DNA of 64,000 nt from Micromonospora sp. NBC_00421 (GCF_036017915.1 NZ_CP107929.1:5398001-5462000), one strand, 5' to 3'; counted from the first letter of the stretch, positions 25,763 through 34,983 are shown. Notes: generated by a model from the letters alone, not told the origin. A program made the numbers and translations.

Positions 25763-27662
25763 CATTCTGGCGCTGGCCGAGACGGGCCGGCCGAGTCCTC
25801 TCGAACTCGCCCGCGCCCGCCGCGTGGCGCGGGCAGCGCAGGGGCACTACGACTCCGCCGTCGCCGACGGCTACCGGATATTCGTCGACAGCGATCTGTT
25901 CGACCCGTTGAGCGAAGATGTCGACGAGGCGACCAGGGTCGCCCGTGCCGCCCAGTTGGCGAAGCAGGGCACGATCACCTGGACGCCCGGCGGGGGCGGC
26001 GCCCGAGGATCCGGACGCCTCTGCTGGTCGGACGAGATGGCGATGATCTTCGGACAGGCGCCTGGAACCCTCCACCTCACCCCCGAGAGCCTGGTCGATC
26101 TCGTTCATCCCGCAGACGTGGAGATGCTGCGCCGGACCGTCCGGACGGCATGGCAGCAGAGCAGGCCCGACGACGTCGAGTTCCGGGTGATCCATCCGGG
26201 TGGCAGCGTCCGTCACGTACGCTGCCACCTCGAAATCCTGACCACCGCCGACGAGCCGTCGGGGATCATCGCCACCGGAGCGGACGTCACCGCGTGTGAG
26301 CTGGCCCGACAGGAGCGCCAGCGGCTCGCCGTTCGACGTGGGATGCTCTGTGCCGATCTGGCCGTGCAGGACACCGTGACCGGACTGCCGACGCGTGGCT
26401 ACCTCATCGACGAGGTGGACCGGGCACGCCGGACCACCGGCGGGGCGGTCGTCGTCGTGGCGACCGAACCGGCCACCCGGCTACCCGACGCCCTCACCGA
26501 TGACGACCGCGACGAGTTGGCAGCCGCGATCGCCCACCTCCTACGCGAGACCGTCGGTGCCGACGTGACCTGCGGTCCGGTCGGCTCCGGCTGGTGGGGG
26601 GTGCTGCTCGGTCGCGCCGACGGGCACCCGGAGGCTGCCGAGACCCTGGCGACCCGACTCGTCGACACGTTCCGACGCCACCTGTTCAGCGTCCGTCAGC
26701 GGACCCTGCGCCTCAACACCTGGGCGGGTCTGGTGCACTTCGGCAGCGGTATCGCCGACACCGGGTTCGACCTCCTCGTCGACGGTGAGCATGCGGCCCG
26801 GGACGCGCGCCGCAACGCCGCCCCGATCACGGTTCTCGACCAACCGGTTGCCGCCGACGACCGGACCGACCGGTGCCGTTCCCGGGTACGAGGTGCGGTG
26901 TCGGCCAACAGGTTCGCCCTTTACGCCCAGCCCATCGTCGACCTTCGCCTCAACCAGGTCACCCGGCACGAGATCCTTCTCCGGGTGCGCAGCGACATCG
27001 GCGAACCGACCGCGCCCTGGGCCTTCCTCGACATGGCCGAACGCGTCGGTGAGATCCTCGCCGTGGACAAGTGGGTCATCGACCACGCCCTGGCACTCAT
27101 CGGTCGGGGTGCGCAGACCTCCCACTACCAGATCAACGTCTCCGGCAAGTCGCTCGCCGACCCGGGCCTGCTCCACTACGTGAACGAGGCGATCCGTCGC
27201 CACCGGGTCAAGCCGGAGTGCCTGACCTTCGAGATCACCGAGACCGCTCTCATCGAGAATCGCAACGAAGCCCTGGCCTTCGCCACCGGGATCAGGCAGG
27301 CCGGCTGCCATTTGGCGCTCGACGACTTCGGCACGGGATACGGCGCCCTCGCCCATTTGCGATATCTTCCGGTGGACTTGGTGAAGATCGATGGAATGTT
27401 CGTCGTCAACCTCTGCCGGTCACCGGCCGACCAGGCGGTCGTGTCGAAACTGGTGGAGCTGTGTCACACCCTCGGTATCCATGTGGCCGCCGAGTACGTG
27501 CAGGACGAGGAAACCCTCGAACTGCTGCGAAGCTGGGGGGTCGACTTCGCCCAGGGTTACGGAACCGGGCGGCCTGAGCCGATAGCGGTGAACCCGAAGC
27601 AACAGGTGCAGACGATCGAACTCGAGCTGCGGCTTCCGCCGGAGCAGATCGCCATGGGCTGA
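25749..27662 (+). CDS. PAS-degenerate GGDEF-EAL signalling protein
   Basis: A 637-residue protein. An N-terminal region of about 90 residues is followed by a PAS-like domain (HPADVEMLRRTVRTAWQQ; FRVIHPGGSVRHVRCHLEI). A degenerate GGDEF domain lacks the GGDEF signature, and a full EAL domain follows. EAL catalytic residues are visible: Glu in EILLRV, FEITETAL, DDFGTGYG, LVKIDGMF and AAEYVQDEE. It should hydrolyse cyclic-di-GMP. A GTG start with GGGAGG upstream overlaps the sigma-like gene by 14 bases. Confidence 0.88.
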   Translation: MDLDDILALAETGRPSPLELARARRVARAAQGHYDSAVADGYRIFVDSDLFDPLSEDVDEATRVARAAQLAKQGTITWTPGGGGARGSGRLCWSDEMAMIFGQAPGTLHLTPESLVDLVHPADVEMLRRTVRTAWQQSRPDDVEFRVIHPGGSVRHVRCHLEILTTADEPSGIIATGADVTACELARQERQRLAVRRGMLCADLAVQDTVTGLPTRGYLIDEVDRARRTTGGAVVVVATEPATRLPDALTDDDRDELAAAIAHLLRETVGADVTCGPVGSGWWGVLLGRADGHPEAAETLATRLVDTFRRHLFSVRQRTLRLNTWAGLVHFGSGIADTGFDLLVDGEHAARDARRNAAPITVLDQPVAADDRTDRCRSRVRGAVSANRFALYAQPIVDLRLNQVTRHEILLRVRSDIGEPTAPWAFLDMAERVGEILAVDKWVIDHALALIGRGAQTSHYQINVSGKSLADPGLLHYVNEAIRRHRVKPECLTFEITETALIENRNEALAFATGIRQAGCHLALDDFGTGYGALAHLRYLPVDLVKIDGMFVVNLCRSPADQAVVSKLVELCHTLGIHVAAEYVQDEETLELLRSWGVDFAQGYGTGRPEPIAVNPKQQVQTIELELRLPPEQIAMG

Positions 27663-28004
27663 TTGAGAGGCCCGGCCCTCGGCCGGCCCGGCATCCCGCG
27701 GTCCACGGCATGGTCGGCCAGCCGACCGGAGGTGCCCGACGGGGCCGGACCGACCGGGTGCCACCCTCAGCAGCCCGCCAGGATTCGCCGACCGCGGCGC
27801 GTCCAGCGCCCGCGGTCGGTCAGGAACGCCTCGGCCACATTGCGTCCCGATCGCTGACCAGCGCAAAGGGACGGAACCGTCCACAGTTGTCGAATCGCGG
27901 CCGGGTGCGCGACCGGATAGACGGTAAGGTTGGCACCCATCGGCGTCGGCCAGTGGCGCTCGACGTCTGGTGTATTAGGCTTGACCAGGATTGGATACGA
28001 CGAC
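27663..28004. other. 342-bp spacer before the conservon
   Basis: No coding signal in good codon bias. A 14-bp palindrome (ggacggaaccgtcc, 27869-27882) lies in the middle and could be an operator. The sequence near 27981 (TTGACC) resembles a -35 element but no matching -10 follows. A TTG at 27930 opens the same frame as the kinase gene. Confidence 0.5.
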
Positions 28005-30524
28005 TTGGCGCACAATCAGGCCGATCGCGAAGACCCGCGCCGCGCCTCAGACGATCAGGCCCCACCGACGACATCGGGTCGGCGTGCCGGTCGACCGCAG
28101 TCGATCAAACGTCGCGTGATCAGGCTGGTGCTCATTCCCAGCGTCGTCGCCCTGGTCGTCTGGCTCGTCGCCTCCGGCTATCTCATCTTCCAGGGCTTCT
28201 ACAACCGCCAGGTCGCGAACAGTGTCCGGCAGGTGTCGATCCCGGCGGTGTCGGCGCTGTCCTCGATCCAGCAGGAGCGGCGGTTGAGCGTCAGCTACCT
28301 GACCCAGCCGTCCCGGGACCTGGGCAGGCTGATCGAGCAACGGCAGCAGACCGATCAGCGGGTGGCCGCCCTGCGCCCGGTCGCCGACTCCGCGCTGGCC
28401 AGCGCCCCGGACTCGATCGTGTCACGGTGGCGGACACTGGCGGGCCTGCTCGACGAACTGCCGAGCATACGGAGCACCATCGATTCCCGGTCGGCCAACG
28501 GATCGGGTGTCTACGACTTCTACAACCGGCTGCTCGACGCCTCCACCGACCTCTTCGACACCCAGGCGAGAATCGTCCCCGACGTCGCCGCCGCCCAGGG
28601 TGGCATCGCGGCGACCGAGGCGTTCCGCGCCAGTGACCTGATGTCGCGGGCAGGCTCCACGATCGACGGTGCGTTCGGTGCCCGTACGCTCAGCCCGGAG
28701 GATCACCTCGACTTCACCAGGCTGGTGGGGGCCTACCATGCCGGCCTGACCAACGTGGCGCCGCACCTGGAGCCGGACGCCCGCCAGCGCCTTGCCGCGA
28801 TCACCGCGAGCGGATCGTGGAAGGAGCTCGCCGCAGCGGAGAGTGCCCTGGTCAGCAGCGGCCCATGGCGCTCCGGCACACCCCGCGCGTTGACGTTCAA
28901 CCGGACCCAGTGGGAGACCCTCACCCGGCAGGTCTCCGACGAGCTGATCAATCTGACCGTCGTCCAGGCCGACAAGGTCTCGGCCCGGACCCTGCGCACC
29001 GGCAACACCCAGCTGCTGACCGCCTCGCTGGGCAGTCTGATCGCGTTGCTCGTCGTCATCGCCGCGATCATCTGGGCGATCCGCCAGTCGCAGATCCTGG
29101 TCGACCGGGCGCTGTCGGTCCGCCTCGCCCAGCTGGGTCGGGACGCCGAGGCGGTGGTCGACAAGCAACTGCCCGCCATGATGGACCGGCTCCGCCGACG
29201 GGAGAAGGTCGACCTCGCTGCCGAGCTGCCCCTCCAGGAGTACGGCAGCGACGAGATCGGCCGGGTCGCCGAGGTCATCAACCGCTCGTTGCAGGCGGCG
29301 GCGGGCGCTGCCGTGGACGAGGCGAAGACCCGGGCGGCGGGTATCGCGATGCTGATGGGTGTCGCCCGGCGTCCGCAACGCCCGCTGCAACGCGGTCTGA
29401 AGGTCATCGAGGACCTGCAGAACCGGATCGGTGACGAGAAGCTGTTGGCGGAGCTCTTCGACATCAACCACCAGCTCACCCAGACCCGCCGCTTCCTGGA
29501 GAACCTCGTCATCCTGGCAGGCGGCCAGATCGGCAGGCGCTTCCAGAATCCGGTGCCGGTACGGCGGGTGCTGCTGGCGGCCTTCGCCGAGGCCCAGCAG
29601 TACCAACGCATCACGCTGCGCAGCGCACCCGACGTGGCGGTCCTCGGCCCGGCGGTGGCCGGCACCGTCCACCTGGTGGCCGAGTTGCTTGACAACGCGC
29701 TGGCGTTCTCCCCGCCCGAGACCACGGTCTGGGTCACCTGCATCGAGGTCAAGCGCGGTATCGCGGTGGAGATCGAGGACGCCGGGGTGGGGATGCGGGC
29801 GGACGCGTTGGAGCGGGCGAACGAGCTGCTGGCCACCGCGCCCACTCCGGACGTGACGGCGCTCAAGGACGGTGCCCAGGTCGGTCTGCACGTGGTGGCG
29901 GAGCTGGCCAAGCGGGACGGCATCCAGGTGAGCCTGCGCGCCTCGGCGTACGGGGGTCTGTTGGCGATCGTGTTGCTGCCCGACCGGGTGATCGCCACCG
30001 ACCCGTTCACCACCGACCTGGACCGCACCGACCCGGGCGTCCTCCCGCTCGGCGCCGTCGCCACGGCGATGTCGCGCCCCGGCGTCGGGGCGGTGCTGCC
30101 GGTCGGCGGTGGCCGGCGGGAGCTGCACCCCGCCGCGGGGGCCCGGCCCACCGCGATGGCGACGACGGCGGTGAGCGGCTCGGTGCAGGCGCCGGCCGAC
30201 CCCGCCGGGGACCGACGGCCCGACCGCACCGGGGGCACCATGACCGAGATTCCGACGCAGCGTGGCGCGGTCCGCGGCGACTCGTCCGCTCCCCAGGTCG
30301 CCGACCGTCCGCCCCTGCCGCACCGCCGGCCGCAGCAACACCTCGCCCCCGAGTTGCGGGAGGACGGCCTGCCCGGACAGGCCCCTGACGCGGCGCCGGC
30401 CGCCGCCCGGTCACCGGAGGAGGCCCGGGACCGGTTCACCAGGTACCAGCGGGCCTGGGCCGCTGGTCGGGCGGCGAAAAACGGGGACTCAGCCAGCAGA
30501 GACGACCAAGGCAGGAAAGCATGA
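28005..30524 (+). CDS. cvnA: Conservon sensor histidine kinase-like protein (CvnA)
   Basis: About 839 residues. A cytosolic basic N-terminus and a first membrane helix (VIRLVLIPSVVALVVWLVAS) are followed by an extracellular nitrate/nitrite-sensing-like region (SIPAVSALSSIQQERRLSVS). A second helix is LLTASLGSLIALLVVIAAII. The HATPase domain has ELLDNALAFSPPE and DAGVGM. Where relatives usually carry LVHRQL, this one reads RPLQRGL, so the usual His is missing. A long Pro/Arg-rich tail ends the protein. The start is uncertain: TTG at 28005 is favoured on composition; TTG at 27930 or 27981 is possible. Confidence 0.87.
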   Translation: MAHNQADREDPRRASDDQAPPTTSGRRAGRPQSIKRRVIRLVLIPSVVALVVWLVASGYLIFQGFYNRQVANSVRQVSIPAVSALSSIQQERRLSVSYLTQPSRDLGRLIEQRQQTDQRVAALRPVADSALASAPDSIVSRWRTLAGLLDELPSIRSTIDSRSANGSGVYDFYNRLLDASTDLFDTQARIVPDVAAAQGGIAATEAFRASDLMSRAGSTIDGAFGARTLSPEDHLDFTRLVGAYHAGLTNVAPHLEPDARQRLAAITASGSWKELAAAESALVSSGPWRSGTPRALTFNRTQWETLTRQVSDELINLTVVQADKVSARTLRTGNTQLLTASLGSLIALLVVIAAIIWAIRQSQILVDRALSVRLAQLGRDAEAVVDKQLPAMMDRLRRREKVDLAAELPLQEYGSDEIGRVAEVINRSLQAAAGAAVDEAKTRAAGIAMLMGVARRPQRPLQRGLKVIEDLQNRIGDEKLLAELFDINHQLTQTRRFLENLVILAGGQIGRRFQNPVPVRRVLLAAFAEAQQYQRITLRSAPDVAVLGPAVAGTVHLVAELLDNALAFSPPETTVWVTCIEVKRGIAVEIEDAGVGMRADALERANELLATAPTPDVTALKDGAQVGLHVVAELAKRDGIQVSLRASAYGGLLAIVLLPDRVIATDPFTTDLDRTDPGVLPLGAVATAMSRPGVGAVLPVGGGRRELHPAAGARPTAMATTAVSGSVQAPADPAGDRRPDRTGGTMTEIPTQRGAVRGDSSAPQVADRPPLPHRRPQQHLAPELREDGLPGQAPDAAPAAARSPEEARDRFTRYQRAWAAGRAAKNGDSASRDDQGRKA

Positions 30525-30952
30525 CCTACTCGGCATCGCAGAACGATCTGACCTGGATCCTGGACGATCTGGTAGAGGTCCCTGACGTTGTCTACGCGGT
30601 TGTCCTGTCCACCGACGGGCTGATCGTGCAGAAATCCACGTCGCTCCCGCAGGACGCCGGGGAGTTGCTTGCCGCCGGCGCGTCGTCCCTGCACAGCATC
30701 GCGGCGGGGATGGGCCGACGCTTCGACAGCGGGCCGGTGCAACAGGTCATCATCGAGTACGAGGGGCGGACGCTGTTCGTCGCCGCCGCCGGTCAGAACG
30801 CCCGGCTGGCGGTGCTCTGTGAACAGTCCGTCGACATGGGCACCGTCGCGTACGAGATGAGTCGCCTGGTCACCCGGATCGGCGACTACCTCGGCTCCGA
30901 GGCCCGCCTGGACGGCGCGGTGCTCGCCGATCGTCCCGGGTCGAAATCATGA
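30521..30952 (+). CDS. cvnB: Roadblock/LC7 domain protein (CvnB)
   Basis: A 143-residue roadblock/LC7 protein: DLTWILDDLVEVPDVVYAVV, then LSTDGLIVQKSTSLP and the QQVIIEYEGRTLFVAA strand. The ATG overlaps the kinase stop by 4 bases. Roadblock proteins act as adaptors or GTPase regulators, and in conservons CvnB links the kinase to the GTPase at the membrane. Confidence 0.93.
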   Translation: MTYSASQNDLTWILDDLVEVPDVVYAVVLSTDGLIVQKSTSLPQDAGELLAAGASSLHSIAAGMGRRFDSGPVQQVIIEYEGRTLFVAAAGQNARLAVLCEQSVDMGTVAYEMSRLVTRIGDYLGSEARLDGAVLADRPGSKS

Positions 30953-31314
30953 CGTACGACGTGTGGGACGGCGACGACGAGGCGGAGGCCGGCCGTCTCG
31001 TGCCGCTGTACATTCTCGTCAACGGACGGACCAGCCCCCGGAACACCAGCCTGGACCTGGCCACCCAGGTGATCGCCCTCCCGGCCGATCAGAGCCGGTT
31101 GGAGCTGGAATACCGGGACATCCTCCACCAGTGCACCGGGTGGATCTCCATCGCCGAGATCGGTGCCTACCTGCACCGCCCGCTGGCCATCACCAAGGTG
31201 ATGGTCGACGTGCTCCACGAACAGGGGTTTCTGGACATCGGCTCGCCGGCACAGGAGAAGATCGCCGACCGGTGGCTGCTGGAGACGGTTCTCGCCGGCC
31301 TCCAGCGGATATAG
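30949..31314 (+). CDS. cvnC: DUF742 protein (CvnC)
   Basis: A 121-residue protein with the DUF742 hallmarks: VPLYILVNGRTSPRN, LDLATQVIAL and a winged-helix-like end (TGWISIAEIGAYLHRPLAIT). The ATG overlaps cvnB by 4 bases. In conservons it sits between the roadblock protein and the GTPase; its biochemical role is unsettled. Confidence 0.92.
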   Translation: MTYDVWDGDDEAEAGRLVPLYILVNGRTSPRNTSLDLATQVIALPADQSRLELEYRDILHQCTGWISIAEIGAYLHRPLAITKVMVDVLHEQGFLDIGSPAQEKIADRWLLETVLAGLQRI

Positions 31315-31333
31315 ACAAGAGGGACTGATACAC

Positions 31334-31888
31334 GTGGATCGGAAATCGGTGAAGGTCGTCGTGGCGGGCGGCTTCGGCACCGGCAAGACCACCCTGGTCG
31401 GATCGGTCAGCGAGATTCCGCCACTGGTCACCGAGGAGGTCCTCACCCAGGCCAGCATCGGTGTGGACGACATCACCGGGGTCGAGGGCAAGACGAGCAC
31501 GACGGTCGCGCTGGACTTCGGGCGGATCACCATCAGCAACGACGTCGTGCTCTACCTGTTCGGCACCCCGGGGCAGGACCGGTTCTGGTTCATCTGGGAC
31601 GAGCTGGCGCAGGGGGCGGTGGGGGCGATCGTGCTTGTCGACACCCGCAGGCTCGGCACCAGCTTCCCGGCCGTCGACTACTTCGAGCGCCGGGGCATCC
31701 CGTTCGTCGCCGCCGTCAACCGGTTCTACGGCGAGTGTCCCTACACCGAGGAGGAGATCCGCGCCGCGCTGGAGTTGGACCCGACAGTGCCGCTGTTGTG
31801 GTGCGACGCACGGGACCGGGCCTCCAGCAAGCAGGCGCTGATCGAGCTGGTCCGGCACGCGCTGGCCCGGCTGCCCGCCACCGCCTGA
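31334..31888 (+). CDS. cvnD: Conservon small GTPase (CvnD)
   Basis: A 184-residue Ras-like ATP/GTP-binding protein. The P-loop is GGFGTGKTTL, the G3 region is LFGTPGQDRFWF, and the G4 region is AVNRFYG instead of NKxD, as usual in CvnD proteins. The start is GTG, 19 bases after cvnC. Expected to work with CvnA-C as a prokaryotic GPCR-like switch affecting development or secondary metabolism. Confidence 0.92.
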   Translation: MDRKSVKVVVAGGFGTGKTTLVGSVSEIPPLVTEEVLTQASIGVDDITGVEGKTSTTVALDFGRITISNDVVLYLFGTPGQDRFWFIWDELAQGAVGAIVLVDTRRLGTSFPAVDYFERRGIPFVAAVNRFYGECPYTEEEIRAALELDPTVPLLWCDARDRASSKQALIELVRHALARLPATA

Positions 31889-31972
31889 GCTACGCCGGCC
31901 CGGCGGCCGGGTGGCCAGGCCACCGCCTGGGCCACGCCGGCCCGCCGGCCCGGCGGCCCGCCACGCCCGGCC

Positions 31973-33370
31973 TCACCGCCTCGTCGGGAGCTGCGCGAGC
32001 CGCACCTTGAAGTGGCGCAGCAGGGGTGGCGACGAGACCACCCGGTAGCCGGTGACCCGCTCGGGTTCCTTGGCGATGTCGGCGAGCACGGCGGCCACGT
32101 ACTCGAAGTGGGTGTCGGTGTAGACCCGACGCGGGATGGCCAGGCGCACCAGTTCGAAGGGGGCCGGGGTCACCAGCCGGTGCTTGTCGTCCATCCCGCC
32201 CAGGTAGAGCGATCCCAACTCGGCGCAGCGGATGCCACCGTCGAGGTAGAGCTGGCAGCCGAGGGCGTGGCCGGGGAACTCCTGCGGTGACAGGTGGGGC
32301 AGCAACCGGCCGGCGTTGAGGTAGAGGGCGTGGATGCCCGGCGGTTGCACCGTGTCCACGCCGGCGTCGTTGATCAGCCGGGCCAGCCGGGCGGTGGAGG
32401 CGGCCCGTGCCCCGAGGTATGCGGGATCGACCACTTCGCGCAGCCCCTGGGCGAGCCGTTCGAGGTCGTGACCGGCCAGGCCGCCGTAGGTGGAGAAGCC
32501 CTCGGTGGCGATCAGGTTCGCCTCGCACCGGGCGTGCAGCTCGTCGTCGCGCAGCCCGATGAGCCCACCGATAGCCGACAGGCCGTCCTTCTTGAGGCTC
32601 ACCACGCAGCCGTCGGCGAGCCCGAAGGCGTGGGTGGCGATCTGCCGGGGCGTCCAGTCCTGATAGCCCGGCTCGCGCTGCCCGACGAGCCAGGCGTTCT
32701 CGGCGAACCGCGCCGCGTCCAGGAAGAACGGCACCCGGTGGTGGCGGCACAGGTCGCGTACGGCGGTGAGGTTGGCCATCGACACCGGTTGCGCGCCGAG
32801 GCCGTTGTTGGTGATGGTCATCAGGACCAGCCCGACCCGGTCCCGTTCCGGCCCGGTGAGGGTGCGTTCCAACGCGTCGAGGTCGATGTTCCCCTTGAAC
32901 GGGTCGGTGCCGTCGAGGTCGAACGCGGCCGGGCAGGGGAGGTCCCGGGGCTCCGCGCCGACCAGTTTGACGTTGGCGTGGGTGGTGTCGAAGTGGGTGT
33001 TGCTGAGGCAGAGCTGGCCGGGCTTCAACAGGCTGGTGAAGAGCACCCGTTCGCCGGCCCGGCCCTGGTGCACGGGGAGGATGTGCGGATATCCGGTGAG
33101 GTCGTGGACCTCGTCCCGGAACCGGAACCAGGAGCGCGCCCCGGCGTACGACTCGTCGCCGAGCGCGGCGGCAGCCTCCTGCGCGGCCGAGGTGGCCCCG
33201 GTGCCGGAGTCCGACAGCAGGTCGATGGTGATCTGGTCGGCGCGCAGGTTGAACGGGTTGAACCCCGCCTCCGCCAGGGCCTCCTGCCGCTCCTGCGGGC
33301 TCAGGAAGGGGATCGGCTCGACCACCTTGATCCGGTACGGGGGCAGCATCTTGTACGCGTCCACGGCCAC
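31973..33370 (-). CDS. tnaA: Tryptophanase (tryptophan indole-lyase)
   Basis: A 465-residue PLP-dependent beta-eliminating lyase. Matches to tryptophanase include YRIKVVEPIPF, ILPVHQGRAGERVLFT, NTHFDTTHANV, PVSMANLTAVRDLC and the PLP-Lys region CVVSLKKDGLSAIGGLIG. It splits tryptophan to indole, pyruvate and ammonia; a tyrosine phenol-lyase role is less likely but not excluded. A GTG start lies 20 bases after the prenyltransferase stop, so both share a transcript. The pairing implies that free indole or tryptophan feeds a prenylation pathway. Confidence 0.9.
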   Translation of the reverse strand: MAVDAYKMLPPYRIKVVEPIPFLSPQERQEALAEAGFNPFNLRADQITIDLLSDSGTGATSAAQEAAAALGDESYAGARSWFRFRDEVHDLTGYPHILPVHQGRAGERVLFTSLLKPGQLCLSNTHFDTTHANVKLVGAEPRDLPCPAAFDLDGTDPFKGNIDLDALERTLTGPERDRVGLVLMTITNNGLGAQPVSMANLTAVRDLCRHHRVPFFLDAARFAENAWLVGQREPGYQDWTPRQIATHAFGLADGCVVSLKKDGLSAIGGLIGLRDDELHARCEANLIATEGFSTYGGLAGHDLERLAQGLREVVDPAYLGARAASTARLARLINDAGVDTVQPPGIHALYLNAGRLLPHLSPQEFPGHALGCQLYLDGGIRCAELGSLYLGGMDDKHRLVTPAPFELVRLAIPRRVYTDTHFEYVAAVLADIAKEPERVTGYRVVSSPPLLRHFKVRLAQLPTRR

Positions 33371-33390
33371 AACTCGCTTTCCGAGGGGAT

Positions 33391-34530
33391 TCAGAGGTGT
33401 CCTGCTCCGGCCCAGCCGGTCGGAGCCGCCAGCGCCGCACCGTCCACGGTCGACCGGTGGCGTGCCGGCGGACTCACCTGGTACGCCTCGGCGGACAGGT
33501 AGACGGTCACCCCCGGTCGGGGTGCGCCCAGCCGCAGGGACAGGTGCGGGATCAGCCCGACGCCGTCGCGCAGTGGTCGACGGGCCACCGCGGCGAGCGC
33601 CCGGTCCAGCACCGTGCGGTCGAACCCGTAGCGGTCCAGCACCGCCACCACCCGGTCGTACGCCTCCTCGTCGTCCTCGACGTAACCCCGGATCGGCACG
33701 TAGAGGCTGTAGCCGACGGGCCGGTCGACCCCCTCGACCAGGGTGTAGCTACCCACCAGCGGGAGGCCGACGAACCGGGTCCGGTCGCCACCGGCCAGCG
33801 CGCAGAACTCGGCGAGCCGGCTCGCGTCGACGTCGTCGACCACACCGGCCGCCCGGACGACGTCCCGCACCTGGGCGTCGTGGTGGGTCAGGTAGAGCTT
33901 GACCCGCGCCTGCGCGCTGTCGTGCAGGTCGAGGGCGAAGAACGTCAGGCGGTCCCGGTGGCCCAGCTCGCCCGGCCGGATGCCGTGGTCGAGCATCGTC
34001 TGGTAGGACCTGCCCAGCCCGAGCCGGTGCAGCGCCTCGGACACCAGGCTCGGGGCCCGGTCGACCCCCCTGACCTCCGGGTTGAGGTAGACCTTGAACT
34101 CCGGTCGCCGGCCGCTGCGGAATACCAGCGAGCACCAGAGCGCGAACACGCCCTGCGGGTCGTAGGTGGCGAACAGGTCGCGCACCGAATCCAGCCGGGA
34201 CGTCGACAGGCCGGCGCGGTGCGCCTGGGTGTCCAGGAACCGCTGGGTGGCGAGCATGTTGGCCAACCGGCCCGGCGGCGCTCCCAGCGTCTCGCCCAGA
34301 ATCCGTACCGTCGGCGGCTCGGTGGGGCTGAAGGCGACGGAGAACTCCACAGGGGTGTGGTCGTCGGCGACGTTGGACGGCCAGGGTGGCGGGGCCGACA
34401 ACGGCTGCGGACCGGCCGGGCCGAGCAGGCCCTCCAACAGTTCCAGCGGCTCCGCCGCACCGATCCCGACGGCCGCGCACAAGCGCCGCAACTGGTCACC
34501 CAGTCGATCGGAAAGGAACACCTCGTCCAT
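33391..34530 (-). CDS. DMATS-type indole/tryptophan prenyltransferase
   Basis: A 379-residue ABBA-fold aromatic prenyltransferase of the bacterial DMATS family. Evidence includes the N-terminal helical opening, DHTPVEFSVAF, the strand pattern EFKVYLNPEVRG / ARVKLYLTHH / PVGYSLYVPIRGY / PGVTVYLSAE with alternating basic residues, and a length typical of the family. It transfers a dimethylallyl group to an indole ring without a DDxxD motif. Regiospecificity cannot be read. The ATG has GAGGGA upstream. It is the first gene of a two-gene operon with tryptophanase. Confidence 0.85.
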   Translation of the reverse strand: MDEVFLSDRLGDQLRRLCAAVGIGAAEPLELLEGLLGPAGPQPLSAPPPWPSNVADDHTPVEFSVAFSPTEPPTVRILGETLGAPPGRLANMLATQRFLDTQAHRAGLSTSRLDSVRDLFATYDPQGVFALWCSLVFRSGRRPEFKVYLNPEVRGVDRAPSLVSEALHRLGLGRSYQTMLDHGIRPGELGHRDRLTFFALDLHDSAQARVKLYLTHHDAQVRDVVRAAGVVDDVDASRLAEFCALAGGDRTRFVGLPLVGSYTLVEGVDRPVGYSLYVPIRGYVEDDEEAYDRVVAVLDRYGFDRTVLDRALAAVARRPLRDGVGLIPHLSLRLGAPRPGVTVYLSAEAYQVSPPARHRSTVDGAALAAPTGWAGAGHL

Positions 34531-34568
34531 CAGTTCCCTCTCCCGATCACGCCGACTGACCGGAAGAG

Positions 34569-34598
34569 ACCTTAGGAATCATTTCGCCGGAAGGTCAA
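34569..34598 (-). promoter_or_regulatory. Promoter of the prenyltransferase-tryptophanase operon
   Basis: On the minus strand, TTGACC (34598-34593) and TAAGGT (34574-34569) are separated by 18 bases, a good HrdB/sigma70-like promoter. Transcription would begin about 30 bases before the prenyltransferase ATG at 34530. Confidence 0.65.
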
Positions 34599-34781
34599 GA
34601 TTGATCACAACTTGCAATGACATAGCGGGATCCAGAGCGGCAAATCGCCCCTGTCTGATCACTCAGCGTTGCGCAAGGGACACGGTACATCATGTCAATT
34701 GTCACGCCGGGCCTCGGCGTGGGGCCTGGGCGCTCACCACACACCGGCCTGTTCCGACCGCACCCACACGACGACCATGAG

Positions 34782-34797
34782 TGTGATCTGGATCACC
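34782..34797. promoter_or_regulatory. CRP/FNR-type binding-site candidate
   Basis: TGTGA-tctgga-TCACC matches the CRP consensus TGTGA-N6-TCACA at all but the last base, and GTGATC/GATCAC form a perfect inverted repeat. It lies between two divergent biosynthetic operons. Binding is inferred. Confidence 0.5.
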
Positions 34798-34809
34798 AAG
34801 ACGCTCGCT

Positions 34810-34820
34810 TTGTGTCACAA
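34810..34820. promoter_or_regulatory. Second short inverted repeat (TTGTG-T-CACAA)
   Basis: A perfect 5+1+5 palindrome 12 bases from the CRP-like site. It may be a second half-site pair for the same or another regulator. Confidence 0.35.
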
Positions 34821-34983
34821 CAGGCAGCGCCGTCCAGCGGCCGCAGACGACGCGAATACCTGTTCATCGGCGCAACAGTCGTGGGCACCCCCTTACATTC
34901 AGTAGTTCCCGGTAGCGGACCAGGCGGTCGGCAGGCGTTGAGGGGCAGCGATGATGAGCAATGCCGGCTAGGGTTCCGAACAA

